Assembly: GCA_964516865.1 (NCBI GenBank) | Contig: CAZEXD010000019.1 | Coordinates: forward strand, 1-12,766 | DNA: 12,766 nt | Direction of reading: 5' to 3' | Origin: CAZEXD01 sp964516865 | GTDB lineage: Bacteria > Patescibacteriota > Minisyncoccia > Minisyncoccales > Staskawiczbacteraceae | Shown here: positions 1 through 4,885 of the stretch, piece after piece | Layout: every line of letters begins with the position of its first letter | How positions within the stretch are numbered: the stretch's first letter is position 1 | Position numbers and translations under genes: made by a program | The notes under the pieces: model-generated | Database searches by the model: none | Told to the model about the DNA's origin: nothing | The model's input: only the letters and a program-made list of their open reading frames with translations

Positions 1-41
1 ACCTTGGAAGGGTCGCATAATAGCCACTATACTACACCCGC
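1..41 (-). tRNA. tRNA-Gly (anticodon TCC), 5' part only
   Basis: Read on the minus strand, positions 41 to 1 give the acceptor strand GCGGGTG, TA at tRNA positions 8-9, a D-arm with the GG pair in its loop, and an anticodon stem CGACC followed by loop CTTCCAA. Anticodon TCC means glycine. The window ends after three bases of the 3' anticodon stem, so the T-arm and 3' end lie outside. A minus-strand promoter lies about 65 bases upstream. Confidence 0.9.
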
Positions 42-103
42 ATTAAGCATAATAATTAAAGGAAAGGGGGGAAGAAAACCAAACGCTATCCTTACTCATT
101 TTT

Positions 104-131
104 ATTATATCTTAATTTTTTGTTTTTTCAA
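104..131 (-). promoter_or_regulatory. Promoter for tRNA-Gly
   Basis: On the minus strand TTGAAA (126-131) and TATAAT (104-109) are separated by 16 bases. The expected start near 97 gives a leader of about 55 bases before the tRNA. The element sits just beyond the terminator of the upstream minus-strand unit, so the tRNA is probably transcribed independently. Confidence 0.6.
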
Positions 132-140
132 CCTTGGATA

Positions 141-173
141 AAAAAATGGCTCCGATGATGGTTTATCGGAGCC
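141..173 (-). terminator. Rho-independent terminator of the small-ORF/cloverleaf unit
   Basis: A perfect 9-bp inverted repeat (GGCTCCGAT at 148-156, ATCGGAGCC at 165-173) has an 8-base loop. On the minus strand it is followed by T residues (complement of A141-A146). It ends transcription arriving from the cloverleaf RNA and lies between that RNA and the tRNA-Gly promoter. Confidence 0.85.
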
Positions 174-182
174 TGAAGAAAA

Positions 183-314
183 GGTGGGGGCGCTTGAACT
201 CCGCAGTTTTTCCGGCTCAAGATTTGTTTCGGTGTAGCCGAAACTGTCTTAACCGGTTTTTAGCGGCGCGGCGATGACCGAGTCGCTAATCCGGTTTTTT
301 AGACCACGCCCCCA
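183..314 (-). ncRNA. Compact cloverleaf RNA with tRNA-like junction geometry, unidentified family
   Basis: Seen by pairing on the minus strand: an outer 8-bp helix (307-314 with 185-192, core GGGGGCG/CGCCCCC) encloses three hairpins. The first is long (301-304/246-249, 291-296/251-256, 284-289/260-265). The second is a perfect 7-bp hairpin (226-232/238-244, loop CTACA). The third is 193-197/217-221 with an inner 3-bp helix. Single-stranded joints are 2, 1, 4 and 0 bases, as in a tRNA, and the outer helix is followed by ACC. It starts four bases after the stop codon of a small ORF and is followed by a terminator. It lacks the length and conserved sequences of tmRNA and is not a decodable tRNA. 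It could be a tRNA-like structure, a small regulatory RNA or a structured 3' UTR. Confidence 0.7.
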
Positions 315-317
315 TTG

Positions 318-479
318 TTAGAACTTGAAATTGCACGTGGTGCCGTCAGGGCGATGAATACAGCGATATTTTGTCTTAACCGTTGGTGGCTTTGGTTCTT
401 CGTTGGTCGATGTGTTAGTCGGTTTTTTTTCTTTTTGTGTTGGCGCTGACATTCTCTCTCCTTTTTCTTGTTCTAACAT
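318..479 (-). CDS. Small charged hypothetical protein, 53 aa
   Basis: I do not recognise a family. The chosen start (479) has AAGGAG seven bases upstream, a rare clear Shine-Dalgarno in this window. A second ATG at 452 also follows AAAGGAG closely and would give 44 residues. The first 38 residues are Lys/Glu/Pro/Thr-rich, low-complexity and probably disordered. The last 15 hold a short ordered-looking segment with Tyr38, Cys40, His42 and Cys49. No signal peptide or membrane segment is evident. The stop codon is four bases before the cloverleaf RNA, so both probably share a transcript. The two good ribosome-binding sites are the main support for expression. Confidence 0.55.
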   Translation of the reverse strand: MLEQEKGERMSAPTQKEKKPTNTSTNEEPKPPTVKTKYRCIHRPDGTTCNFKF

Positions 480-507
480 TAGCGTTCTCCTTTCCCTTTG
501 TTTTGTG

Positions 508-570
508 AAAAGAACACACACAAAAAAACTGGTTGTTTTGACCAGCCAGTTTTTTTGTGTGTGTTCTTTT
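508..570. repeat. 25-bp perfect inverted repeat, attenuator or bidirectional terminator
   Basis: Positions 508-532 are exactly complementary to 546-570 around a 13-base loop. Arms contain an A7/T7 tract and a CA/TG dinucleotide stretch. A competing shorter hairpin, CTGGT/ACCAG (529-533/541-545), is followed by T-rich sequence on either strand, so the site could terminate transcription both ways. On the minus strand it lies between the hydrophobic-peptide gene and the 53-residue ORF, where it could act as an attenuator. Confidence 0.8.
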
Positions 571-593
571 TGTTTGGAAATTTATATTTAGAA

Positions 594-672
594 AAAAACT
601 AGCCAGTCAAATTCAAAGCGACCAACAAAACCAATAATAGGTCCAACAGCAATCCTGTTTTGGCTAGTTTTT
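594..672 (-). repeat. 12-bp inverted repeat spanning most of the 36-aa ORF
   Basis: AAAAACTAGCCA (594-605) and TGGCTAGTTTTT (661-672) are exact complements enclosing 55 bases. On the minus strand the distal arm contains the TAG stop of the 36-residue ORF and ends in T residues. The coding region itself could thus form a weak terminator-like fold. The loop is long, so efficiency is uncertain. Confidence 0.6.
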
Positions 673-709
673 CAATCGCAATATTAATTATTTTTCTTGT
701 TTTTTCCAT
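599..709 (-). CDS. 36-aa hydrophobic small peptide, single transmembrane helix
   Basis: The ORF starts at ATG 709 with AGAAAGGAA directly upstream (short spacing) and lies about 24 bases after the expected start of a good promoter. The first 18 residues are basic and amphipathic (METKRK-like start, more exactly MEKTRK, then INIAIEKLAK). The remainder is Leu/Val-rich (residues 19-34), long enough for one membrane span. I recognise no family. The architecture resembles small membrane peptides such as type I toxin peptides or holin-like leaders, but nothing proves that role. The stop codon lies in a hairpin arm ending in T residues. Confidence 0.45.
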   Translation of the reverse strand: MEKTRKIINIAIEKLAKTGLLLDLLLVLLVALNLTG

Positions 710-739
710 TTCCTTTCTATAATTTATAGTATAGATTAT

Positions 740-767
740 ATATTAGCAAAACCCATTTTAATTGCAA
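740..767 (-). promoter_or_regulatory. Promoter of the left minus-strand unit
   Basis: On the minus strand TTGCAA (762-767) lies 16 bases from TAATAT (740-745). TG one base before the -10 makes it an extended -10. The expected start is near 733, giving a short leader before the 36-residue ORF. Confidence 0.6.
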
Positions 768-858
768 GGGGTCACCTGTGAATTTCTAAAATTATCTATT
801 TTAAACAAAATTTTTAATTAGCATCCAATGAAAGGGTTAAGTATTTTTAAAATTTATT

Positions 859-887
859 TTGACAAGGATTTATTATGGGTATATATT
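859..887 (+). promoter_or_regulatory. Promoter 1 of the duplicated DUF5320 module
   Basis: TTGACA (859-864), a 17-base spacer and TATATT (882-887) match the sigma-70 consensus closely. A 26-base block covering the spacer end, the -10 and downstream bases (873-898) recurs exactly at 2963-2988 in front of the second DUF5320 gene. Conservation beyond the promoter hexamers suggests a shared operator. The block has a partial dyad, TGnnTATAnnCA. Confidence 0.85.
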
Positions 888-898
888 CAAAATAGAAA

Positions 899-1022
899 AT
901 ACAAAGGTGGGAATAAAGGTGGGAATTAATAACTATTAATTACCAATTACCAATTTTCAATGAATCGTAATCTTCGGGGGGAAAGGGACTTATTTTCATT
1001 TGAAAATTGAAAATTAAATATT
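899..1022 (+). promoter_or_regulatory. Structured AT-rich leader of DUF5320 gene 1
   Basis: The roughly 130-base untranslated leader contains CAATTTTCAA (about 950-960) and, just before the start codon, TTGAAAATTG, its exact complement. A hairpin could bring the promoter-proximal part onto the start region. GGGGGGAAAGGG lies in between. No Shine-Dalgarno directly precedes the ATG. The GAAAATTGAAAATTAA tract before the start is repeated before the second DUF5320 gene. Confidence 0.5.
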
Positions 1023-1268
1023 ATGCCAAGATTTGACGGAACAGATCCAATAGGTTTGGGCCTTGGCACTGGTTGGGGTTTAGATCCTTGCGGTGCCGGA
1101 ATGGCTTGGAGACGGGGTTGGGGTCGTGGAGGGGGGTGGAGAAGATTTTGGCGCTATCCTTATCAAGTTTTCACCGAAAAAGAAATTTTAGAACAAGAAC
1201 TAAAAAATTTAGAGGAAGAATTGAAAACCGCAAAAGAAAGATTATCCCAATTTAAGGGTCAAAAATAA
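1023..1268 (+). CDS. DUF5320 family protein, copy 1
   Basis: The 81-residue product has the family's N-terminal Gly-rich segment (MPRFDGT start, GTGWGL, PCGAGMAWRRG) with one conserved Cys23, then an aromatic/Arg stretch (28-47) and a C-terminal charged coiled coil (about 52-77). The function of the family is unknown. Established context places it beside NifX/NifB-like, DUF134 and Mrp-like genes, suggesting metal or Fe-S related work. The start matches that of copy 2 exactly, including upstream bases. Several Gly positions conserved in copy 2 are changed here (Asp8, Leu12, Leu14, Asp21), and the neighbouring genes are decayed, so this copy may be under weaker constraint. The next gene begins two bases after its stop. 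Confidence 0.9.
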   Translation: MPRFDGTDPIGLGLGTGWGLDPCGAGMAWRRGWGRGGGWRRFWRYPYQVFTEKEILEQELKNLEEELKTAKERLSQFKGQK

Positions 1269-1270
1269 AA

Positions 1271-1626
1271 ATGAAAATTGCCATTAGTTCAGTCGGAAAA
1301 AATCTCACTGAGAAGGTAAGTGAGATATTCGCCAGATATCCTTGTTTTATCACTATTGAAATTAAAAATCAGAAAATATACAAAATTGAAATAGTCGAGA
1401 ATAAAATGGCAGATCAGATGAGCAGCGTCGGTATTTTTGCCGCTCAATTAATAGCAGAAAAAATGTTAAGATGGTAATAGCGGTCCATGGGGATTGAAGG
1501 GTTTTTGAAAAATTCAAGAATTATAAAACTGAAGTCTTTAAAGCGATTAAAGGTACAATTTTAGAAAATATTGAAAAGTTTGAGAAAGGCAATTTAAAAA
1601 AATTATCAAAAGAAGATATCTTTTAA
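1271..1626 (+). pseudogene. NifX/NifB-type dinitrogenase Fe-Mo cofactor-binding domain protein, frameshifted
   Basis: The first frame gives 68 residues with the family's N-terminal MKIAISSVGKNL and later MSSVGIFAAQLIAEK, then a premature stop at 1475-1477. The rest is recovered by frame changes: one base lost in the A-run at 1458-1463, one G lost near 1482-1483, and one T gained at 1502-1506. Corrected, the product reads through GPWGLKGFEK and ends at TAA 1624-1626, about 118 residues, normal for the family. Members bind Fe-S or Fe-Mo cofactor precursors. All three lesions lie in homopolymers. Real decay seems more likely than sequencing error because longer runs in neighbouring genes are intact. 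Confidence 0.8.
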
Positions 1627-1650
1627 TTGAGTCAAAGAAATAATTTTAAA

Positions 1651-2364
1651 ATGAAAATTTTAGGAATTCAAAAACAAAGCCTGATTGAATATCCTGATAA
1701 AATTTCCGCCATCATTTTTTTAGGGGGCTGTAATCTACGTTGCGTTTTTTGCTATGTGCCTCACTTGGTTTTGCCAGCAGAAATTGAAAAGCAAAAAGAA
1801 ATTCCCCAAAAAGAGATTTTTTCTTTTTTGAAAGAAAGAAGAAATTTTTTAGAAGCGGTTGCATTGACGGGGGGAGAGCCGACCATCAATGAAGATCTTC
1901 CAGATTTTATAAAAAAAATAAAAAAACTTGGATACTTAGTTGAACTGGAGACAAACGGAACAAATTCAGAAATGCTAAAGTATTTAATCGATAAAAAGTT
2001 GGTAGATTATGTGGCAATGGATATAAAGCACCGATTGGACGATTTTGAAAAATACAAAAAAATTACAGGGAGTGTTTTAACAGAAAAAATGTTTGAAAAC
2101 ATCAAGGAATCTGTTAAAATTTTGCTTTTGGAAAAAGTAGATTATCAATTAAGAACGACGATAATAAAAGAATTCCATAAAAAAGAAGATATTTTAGAGA
2201 TGTGTAGAGAATTAAAAGAGGCTAAAATTTATTATCTTCAAAACTATCAAAAAAATCATACAATTTCTGGAAGGATTTTTACGCCATTTGAAGAAAAAGA
2301 GATAGAAGAAATTGTAGGGGAAGGACAAAAATTCACAAACATAAAATACAGGAAATATTTATGA
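1651..2364 (+). CDS. Radical SAM activase, anaerobic ribonucleotide reductase activating protein-like
   Basis: The 237-residue protein has the radical SAM motif C27-x3-C31-x2-C34 with Tyr35 after the last cysteine, a GGEP motif at 74-77 that contacts SAM, and the typical opening MKILGIQKQSLIEYPDK. In this subfamily the [4Fe-4S] cluster cleaves SAM to form a 5'-deoxyadenosyl radical, usually to install a glycyl radical on an enzyme such as anaerobic NrdD. No NrdD lies in this window, so its partner is unknown. I chose ATG 1651 because family members start there; an upstream in-frame TTG (1627) would add eight unconserved residues. Its stop overlaps the next ATG (ATGA). Confidence 0.88.
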   Translation: MKILGIQKQSLIEYPDKISAIIFLGGCNLRCVFCYVPHLVLPAEIEKQKEIPQKEIFSFLKERRNFLEAVALTGGEPTINEDLPDFIKKIKKLGYLVELETNGTNSEMLKYLIDKKLVDYVAMDIKHRLDDFEKYKKITGSVLTEKMFENIKESVKILLLEKVDYQLRTTIIKEFHKKEDILEMCRELKEAKIYYLQNYQKNHTISGRIFTPFEEKEIEEIVGEGQKFTNIKYRKYL

Positions 2365-2738
2365 GAAATATTATCATTGGAAAAAGCGATTATTTGCCAA
2401 TTGAAGAAAAGGAAGTTGAAATTGTAGAAAGGAAAAGAATGGGAATGGGTCATCCAGATACGATTTGTGATTTAGTTTGTGAATCAGTTTCTCAAGCATT
2501 AAGCCAATACCATCTAAAAAGATTTGGTAAGGTTTTGCATCACAATTTAAATAAAGGACTTTTAGTAGCAGGGAGATCTCAACCAGAGTTTGGAGGAGGA
2601 AAAATTTTAGAAAAAATAAAAATTATTATTGCCGGTATGGGCGAGCTTTTGGACGCGAAGCAAAAAGATTGGGTAATGGCAAAATTGAAGAATGAGATTA
2701 TCTTCCAATTAAAACTAAAGCTGGAAAACGAAAAATGA
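2361..2738 (+). pseudogene. Truncated archaeal-type S-adenosylmethionine synthetase remnant
   Basis: Residues 1 to about 94 resemble the N-terminus of archaeal-type methionine adenosyltransferase: MRNI start, EIVERK, GHPD (30-33), RFGKVLHHN and FGGG. The family is about 400 residues; this ORF is 125. After residue 94 it turns into an unrelated Lys-rich tail. The family HHNTD segment reads HHNLN here, so an acidic residue expected in the active-site region is lost, and two residues are inserted before GHPD. Catalysis is unlikely. It overlaps the upstream radical SAM gene by four bases, so it may still be translated. A new role for a truncated protein cannot be excluded. SAM is the cosubstrate of its upstream neighbour. 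Confidence 0.7.
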
Positions 2739-2914
2739 AAATCAAAGATTTATCCTGCACCTTCAAACTCAATTTATGAAGATGCAAGATGTACCAAAAG
2801 TAGATAAGACGCGGGAGAAGCTTCCACGAGAGCTGTTCCTCGAGGGAATTTGCTTTCGCCGTCGCAGACGGCGAAAAATGTTCGAACTAATTTAAGTATA
2901 CGGAGCCAGATTAG
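2739..2914 (+). other. Gene-free stretch with a GC-rich hairpin
   Basis: Between the synthetase remnant and the terminator lies locally GC-rich sequence unlike its surroundings. It includes a perfect 10-bp hairpin, TTTCGCCGTC (2854-2863) with GACGGCGAAA (2867-2876), and a 3-base loop. A smaller CGAG/CTCG stem is at about 2827-2842. The only ORF (2776-2895, 39 codons) has no ribosome-binding site and a run of six Arg produced by the hairpin, so I do not call it a gene. It may be a structured 3' UTR or transferred fragment. Confidence 0.5.
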
Positions 2915-2939
2915 AAAGAGGGGAAAGTCCTCTTTTTTT
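2915..2939 (+). terminator. Rho-independent terminator ending the first module
   Basis: AAAGAGG (2915-2921) pairs with CCTCTTT (2929-2935) across a 7-base loop, and the stem runs into a T-tract up to 2939. It separates the NifX/radical SAM/synthetase unit from the second DUF5320 promoter, which starts ten bases later. Confidence 0.85.
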
Positions 2940-2948
2940 GTTTTTCTC

Positions 2949-2977
2949 TTGACAAGCGATAGTTATGGGTATATATT
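2949..2977 (+). promoter_or_regulatory. Promoter 2 of the duplicated DUF5320 module
   Basis: TTGACA (2949-2954), 17 bases, TATATT (2972-2977). The 26 bases at 2963-2988 are identical to 873-898 upstream of the first DUF5320 gene, and both -35 elements continue as TTGACAAG. Outside the shared blocks the sequences differ, so selection on a regulator site or a duplication followed by divergence are both possible. Confidence 0.85.
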
Positions 2978-2988
2978 CAAAATAGAAA

Positions 2989-3163
2989 GGTCGTAATAAT
3001 AATTATCAATTATCAATTTTCAATTATCAATGAATTGCGACGCTTCGCGGAGTCCGCATGGCGTCCAGCAATGATTCAATTTTCAATTGTCGTATTTTAT
3101 TCAGAGATTGAAAATTAAAGAATTGATTGAAAATTGGAGTTTGAAAATTGAAAATTAACTACT
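2989..3163 (+). promoter_or_regulatory. Long structured leader of DUF5320 gene 2
   Basis: The leader of about 180 bases contains repeated CAATTTTCAATT words (from about 3008 and 3078) and, nearer the gene, repeated GAAAATTG words that are their complements. In the centre ATTGC/GCAAT and GCGG/CCGC stems form a GC-rich hairpin (about 3034-3074). The words allow alternative pairings. The last part, GAAAATTGAAAATTAA then ATGCCAAGATTTGA, matches the first copy. No Shine-Dalgarno precedes the ATG. Confidence 0.55.
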
Positions 3164-3439
3164 ATGCCAAGATTTGATGGAACTGGTCCTACGGGCGCTG
3201 GTCCGGGCACTGGCTGGGGATTGGGTCCCTGCGGTGCGGGAATGGCCTGGAGGAGAGGTTTTGGACGCGGCCTAGGATATGGCCGAGGATTAGGTTGGAG
3301 AAGATTCGGAGGCTATTTATATCAACCTCAAATCACTAAAAAAGAAGAGAAAGAGATATTAGAAGATGAGGTTGTAGATTTAGAAGAAGAACTGAAAGCA
3401 ATAAAAGCCCGCTTAGCTGAACTAAGAGGCCAAAAATAA
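3164..3439 (+). CDS. DUF5320 family protein, copy 2
   Basis: The 91-residue paralogue of the protein at 1023-1268 has the canonical family layout: MPRFDGTGPTG start, GPGTGWGLGPCGAG with Cys23, an expanded Gly/Arg-rich block (29-50) and a C-terminal coiled coil (about 58-87). The middle block is ten residues longer than in copy 1, and the Gly-Pro motif is better preserved. The family has no proven function; a metal- or nucleic-acid-binding role has only contextual support. It is followed 31 bases later by a metal transporter carrying a similar Gly/Arg-rich linker, which hints that these proteins act with the same partner. Confidence 0.92.
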   Translation: MPRFDGTGPTGAGPGTGWGLGPCGAGMAWRRGFGRGLGYGRGLGWRRFGGYLYQPQITKKEEKEILEDEVVDLEEELKAIKARLAELRGQK

Positions 3440-3470
3440 ACAAAAATTTGTCTTTGGAAAATTGTCTTAA

Positions 3471-4535
3471 ATGCAAGAAAAAATTGCGAAAATTTCAATA
3501 TTGGCAAATGTGATTTTAGCCGGAGGTAAGGTTGTCATCGGTATTTTTTCCTATTCTACTTCTGTTTTGGCAGAAGGCATCCATTCTTTAATGGATGTTT
3601 TTTCCTCTTTGATTTCATTTTGGGGAATTAAAATTGCAAAAAAACCAGTTGACAAAGAACACCCTTATGGCCATTTTAAATTTGAAGTTTTGGCAGGATT
3701 TTTAATTACTTTAATTTTATTCGGAACAGGTGTTGGAATTATTTACGAGGCATATCAGAAATTTTTAACCCCTTCTTTGATAAAAATTCCCATTTTGGCT
3801 ATTTCAATAATGATTTTTTCAGCGCTGGTTAATGAAATAATGGCACGTTTGAAAATTTATTTTGGCAAAAAGGAAAATTCAGTGGCTTTAATTTCAGATG
3901 GAATTCATTCAAGACTTGATGTTTTTGCCTCTTTGGCAGTTTTTGTTGGTTTGGTTTTAAACAAATATTGGCTTTATACAGATTCAGTTTTAGCCTTTTT
4001 AATCGGTTTTTATATTGTTAAAGAATCTTTTTCAATTGGAAAAGAAGCAATTGATTCTTTGCTTGATGTTTCTGCGCCATCGGAAGTTGAAGAAAAAATA
4101 AAAGAAATCGTTAAATCTCAAGGAATTGAAATTTCAGATTTGAAAACTCAAAAGAAAGGATCTGTTTTTACTGCTAATTTGGAAATAAATTTACCAAAAA
4201 ATTTAAGCATTGAAGAGGCAACAAAAATCTCAGAAACCTTAAGAGAAAGATTGGTGAAAGAAATTAAAAATTTAGTTTATGTTGCAATTCAAATTAGAAG
4301 CCATGAAGTGGAAACTGGCTTTTATAGATCCGCTTTCCGAGTTTTTGGGTTTAGCCGAGGTTTTGGTTGGCAAAGACGAGGCAGGTTTGAGGGTAAGATA
4401 GAAGGGGCTCAAGGAAGGGGGCCCGAGGGATATTGCATTTGCTCTAAGTGCGGTTATAAAATTTCTCATAAACGTGGTATACCCTGTTACACGCTTGAAT
4501 GTCCAAATTGTAAAACAAATTTAATCCGCGAATAA
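3471..4535 (+). CDS. Cation diffusion facilitator fused to a Gly/Arg linker and C-terminal zinc ribbon
   Basis: Residues 1-280 form a normal CDF metal/proton antiporter that exports divalent cations such as Zn2+ or Fe2+. Membrane segments are near 10-30, 34-52, 73-95, 106-124, 138-163 and 168-187. Metal-site motifs are His38-x3-Asp42 in TM2 and Asp143-x2-His146-x3-Asp150 in TM5, followed by the cytoplasmic dimerisation domain (about 203-280). Residues 285-319 are a Gly/Arg/Phe-rich linker. Residues 320-354 carry C322, C324, C327, C339, C344 and C347 in a zinc-ribbon pattern, usually found as a separate Gly-rich small protein. Ordinary CDF proteins are about 300 residues and lack this tail. 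The ATG has no Shine-Dalgarno. DUF134 follows seven bases after the stop. Confidence 0.92.
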   Translation: MQEKIAKISILANVILAGGKVVIGIFSYSTSVLAEGIHSLMDVFSSLISFWGIKIAKKPVDKEHPYGHFKFEVLAGFLITLILFGTGVGIIYEAYQKFLTPSLIKIPILAISIMIFSALVNEIMARLKIYFGKKENSVALISDGIHSRLDVFASLAVFVGLVLNKYWLYTDSVLAFLIGFYIVKESFSIGKEAIDSLLDVSAPSEVEEKIKEIVKSQGIEISDLKTQKKGSVFTANLEINLPKNLSIEEATKISETLRERLVKEIKNLVYVAIQIRSHEVETGFYRSAFRVFGFSRGFGWQRRGRFEGKIEGAQGRGPEGYCICSKCGYKISHKRGIPCYTLECPNCKTNLIRE

Positions 4536-4542
4536 GAAAGAG

Positions 4543-4821
4543 ATGGTAAGACCAATTAAACCAAGAAGAATATTTTTTGATCCAAAAGCAGTTTATTTTA
4601 AACCGAGAGCGGTTCCCCTTTCAAGGTTAGACGAGGTGGAGTTATCTTTGGATGAGATTGAGGCCTTACGACTTTGTGATTTGGAAGGACTAGATCAAGT
4701 TGAAGCAGCAAAGAGAATGAAAATTTCCCAAGCCACTCTCTGGCGAATTTTAACCTCTGCCAGAAAAAAAGTTGCTGAAGCCTTAATTGAGGGAAAGGCA
4801 ATAAAAATTTCAAAACCTTAA
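4543..4821 (+). CDS. DUF134 family HTH DNA-binding protein
   Basis: The 92-residue protein opens MVRPIKPRRI and has SLDEIEALRLCDLEGLDQVEAAKRM followed by ISQATLWRIL. This is the sigma-70 region 4-like helix-turn-helix typical of DUF134 (about residues 34-72). Members are predicted transcription regulators found next to DUF5320, NifX-like and Mrp/MinD-like genes. Here it closes the operon DUF5320, CDF, DUF134. It is a candidate regulator of the two DUF5320 promoters with their shared 26-base block; that link is inference. Length is normal for the family. Confidence 0.92.
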   Translation: MVRPIKPRRIFFDPKAVYFKPRAVPLSRLDEVELSLDEIEALRLCDLEGLDQVEAAKRMKISQATLWRILTSARKKVAEALIEGKAIKISKP

Positions 4822-4836
4822 AATTTGATTTTTGAC

Positions 4837-4864
4837 TTGACAAGCTTTTTTATTTCGCTAAACT
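4837..4864 (+). promoter_or_regulatory. Promoter of the ArsR operon
   Basis: TTGACA (4837-4842) is a perfect -35. TAAACT (4859-4864), 16 bases on, is the best-spaced -10 (4 of 6 matches). The expected start near 4871 leaves only about 14 leader bases before the ATG at 4885. The -10 is weak and TATATC at 4864 is an alternative with an overlong spacer. Confidence 0.6.
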
Positions 4865-4885
4865 ATATCAATATAAATTGATATA
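4864..4885 (+). promoter_or_regulatory. ArsR/SmtB-type operator over the start codon
   Basis: TATATCAAT (4864-4872) and ATTGATATA (4877-4885) are perfect 9-base arms around ATAA. An AT-rich dyad of this form is the usual ArsR/SmtB operator. It covers the -10 end, the expected transcription start and the first base of the arsR-like ATG, so a bound repressor would block its own operon. Confidence 0.85.

Noticed and set aside
183..314. tmRNA (ssrA) or SRP RNA
   Set aside because: The element is only about 130 bases, lacks a tag reading frame, the conserved tmRNA 5' bases and a T-arm of 5 bp with a 7-base loop, and lacks the SRP GGAA-loop domain.
1627..1650. TTG start extending the radical SAM protein by eight residues
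   Set aside because: It falls directly after the NifX remnant stop codon, has no ribosome-binding site and adds residues not seen in the family.
2776..2895. 39-codon plus-strand ORF
   Set aside because: It has no ribosome-binding site, its six consecutive Arg come from a DNA hairpin, and its composition differs from neighbouring genes.
2989..3163. CRISPR-like repeat array
   Set aside because: The repeated words are 8-12 bases, irregularly spaced and partly inverted, with no spacers or cas genes.
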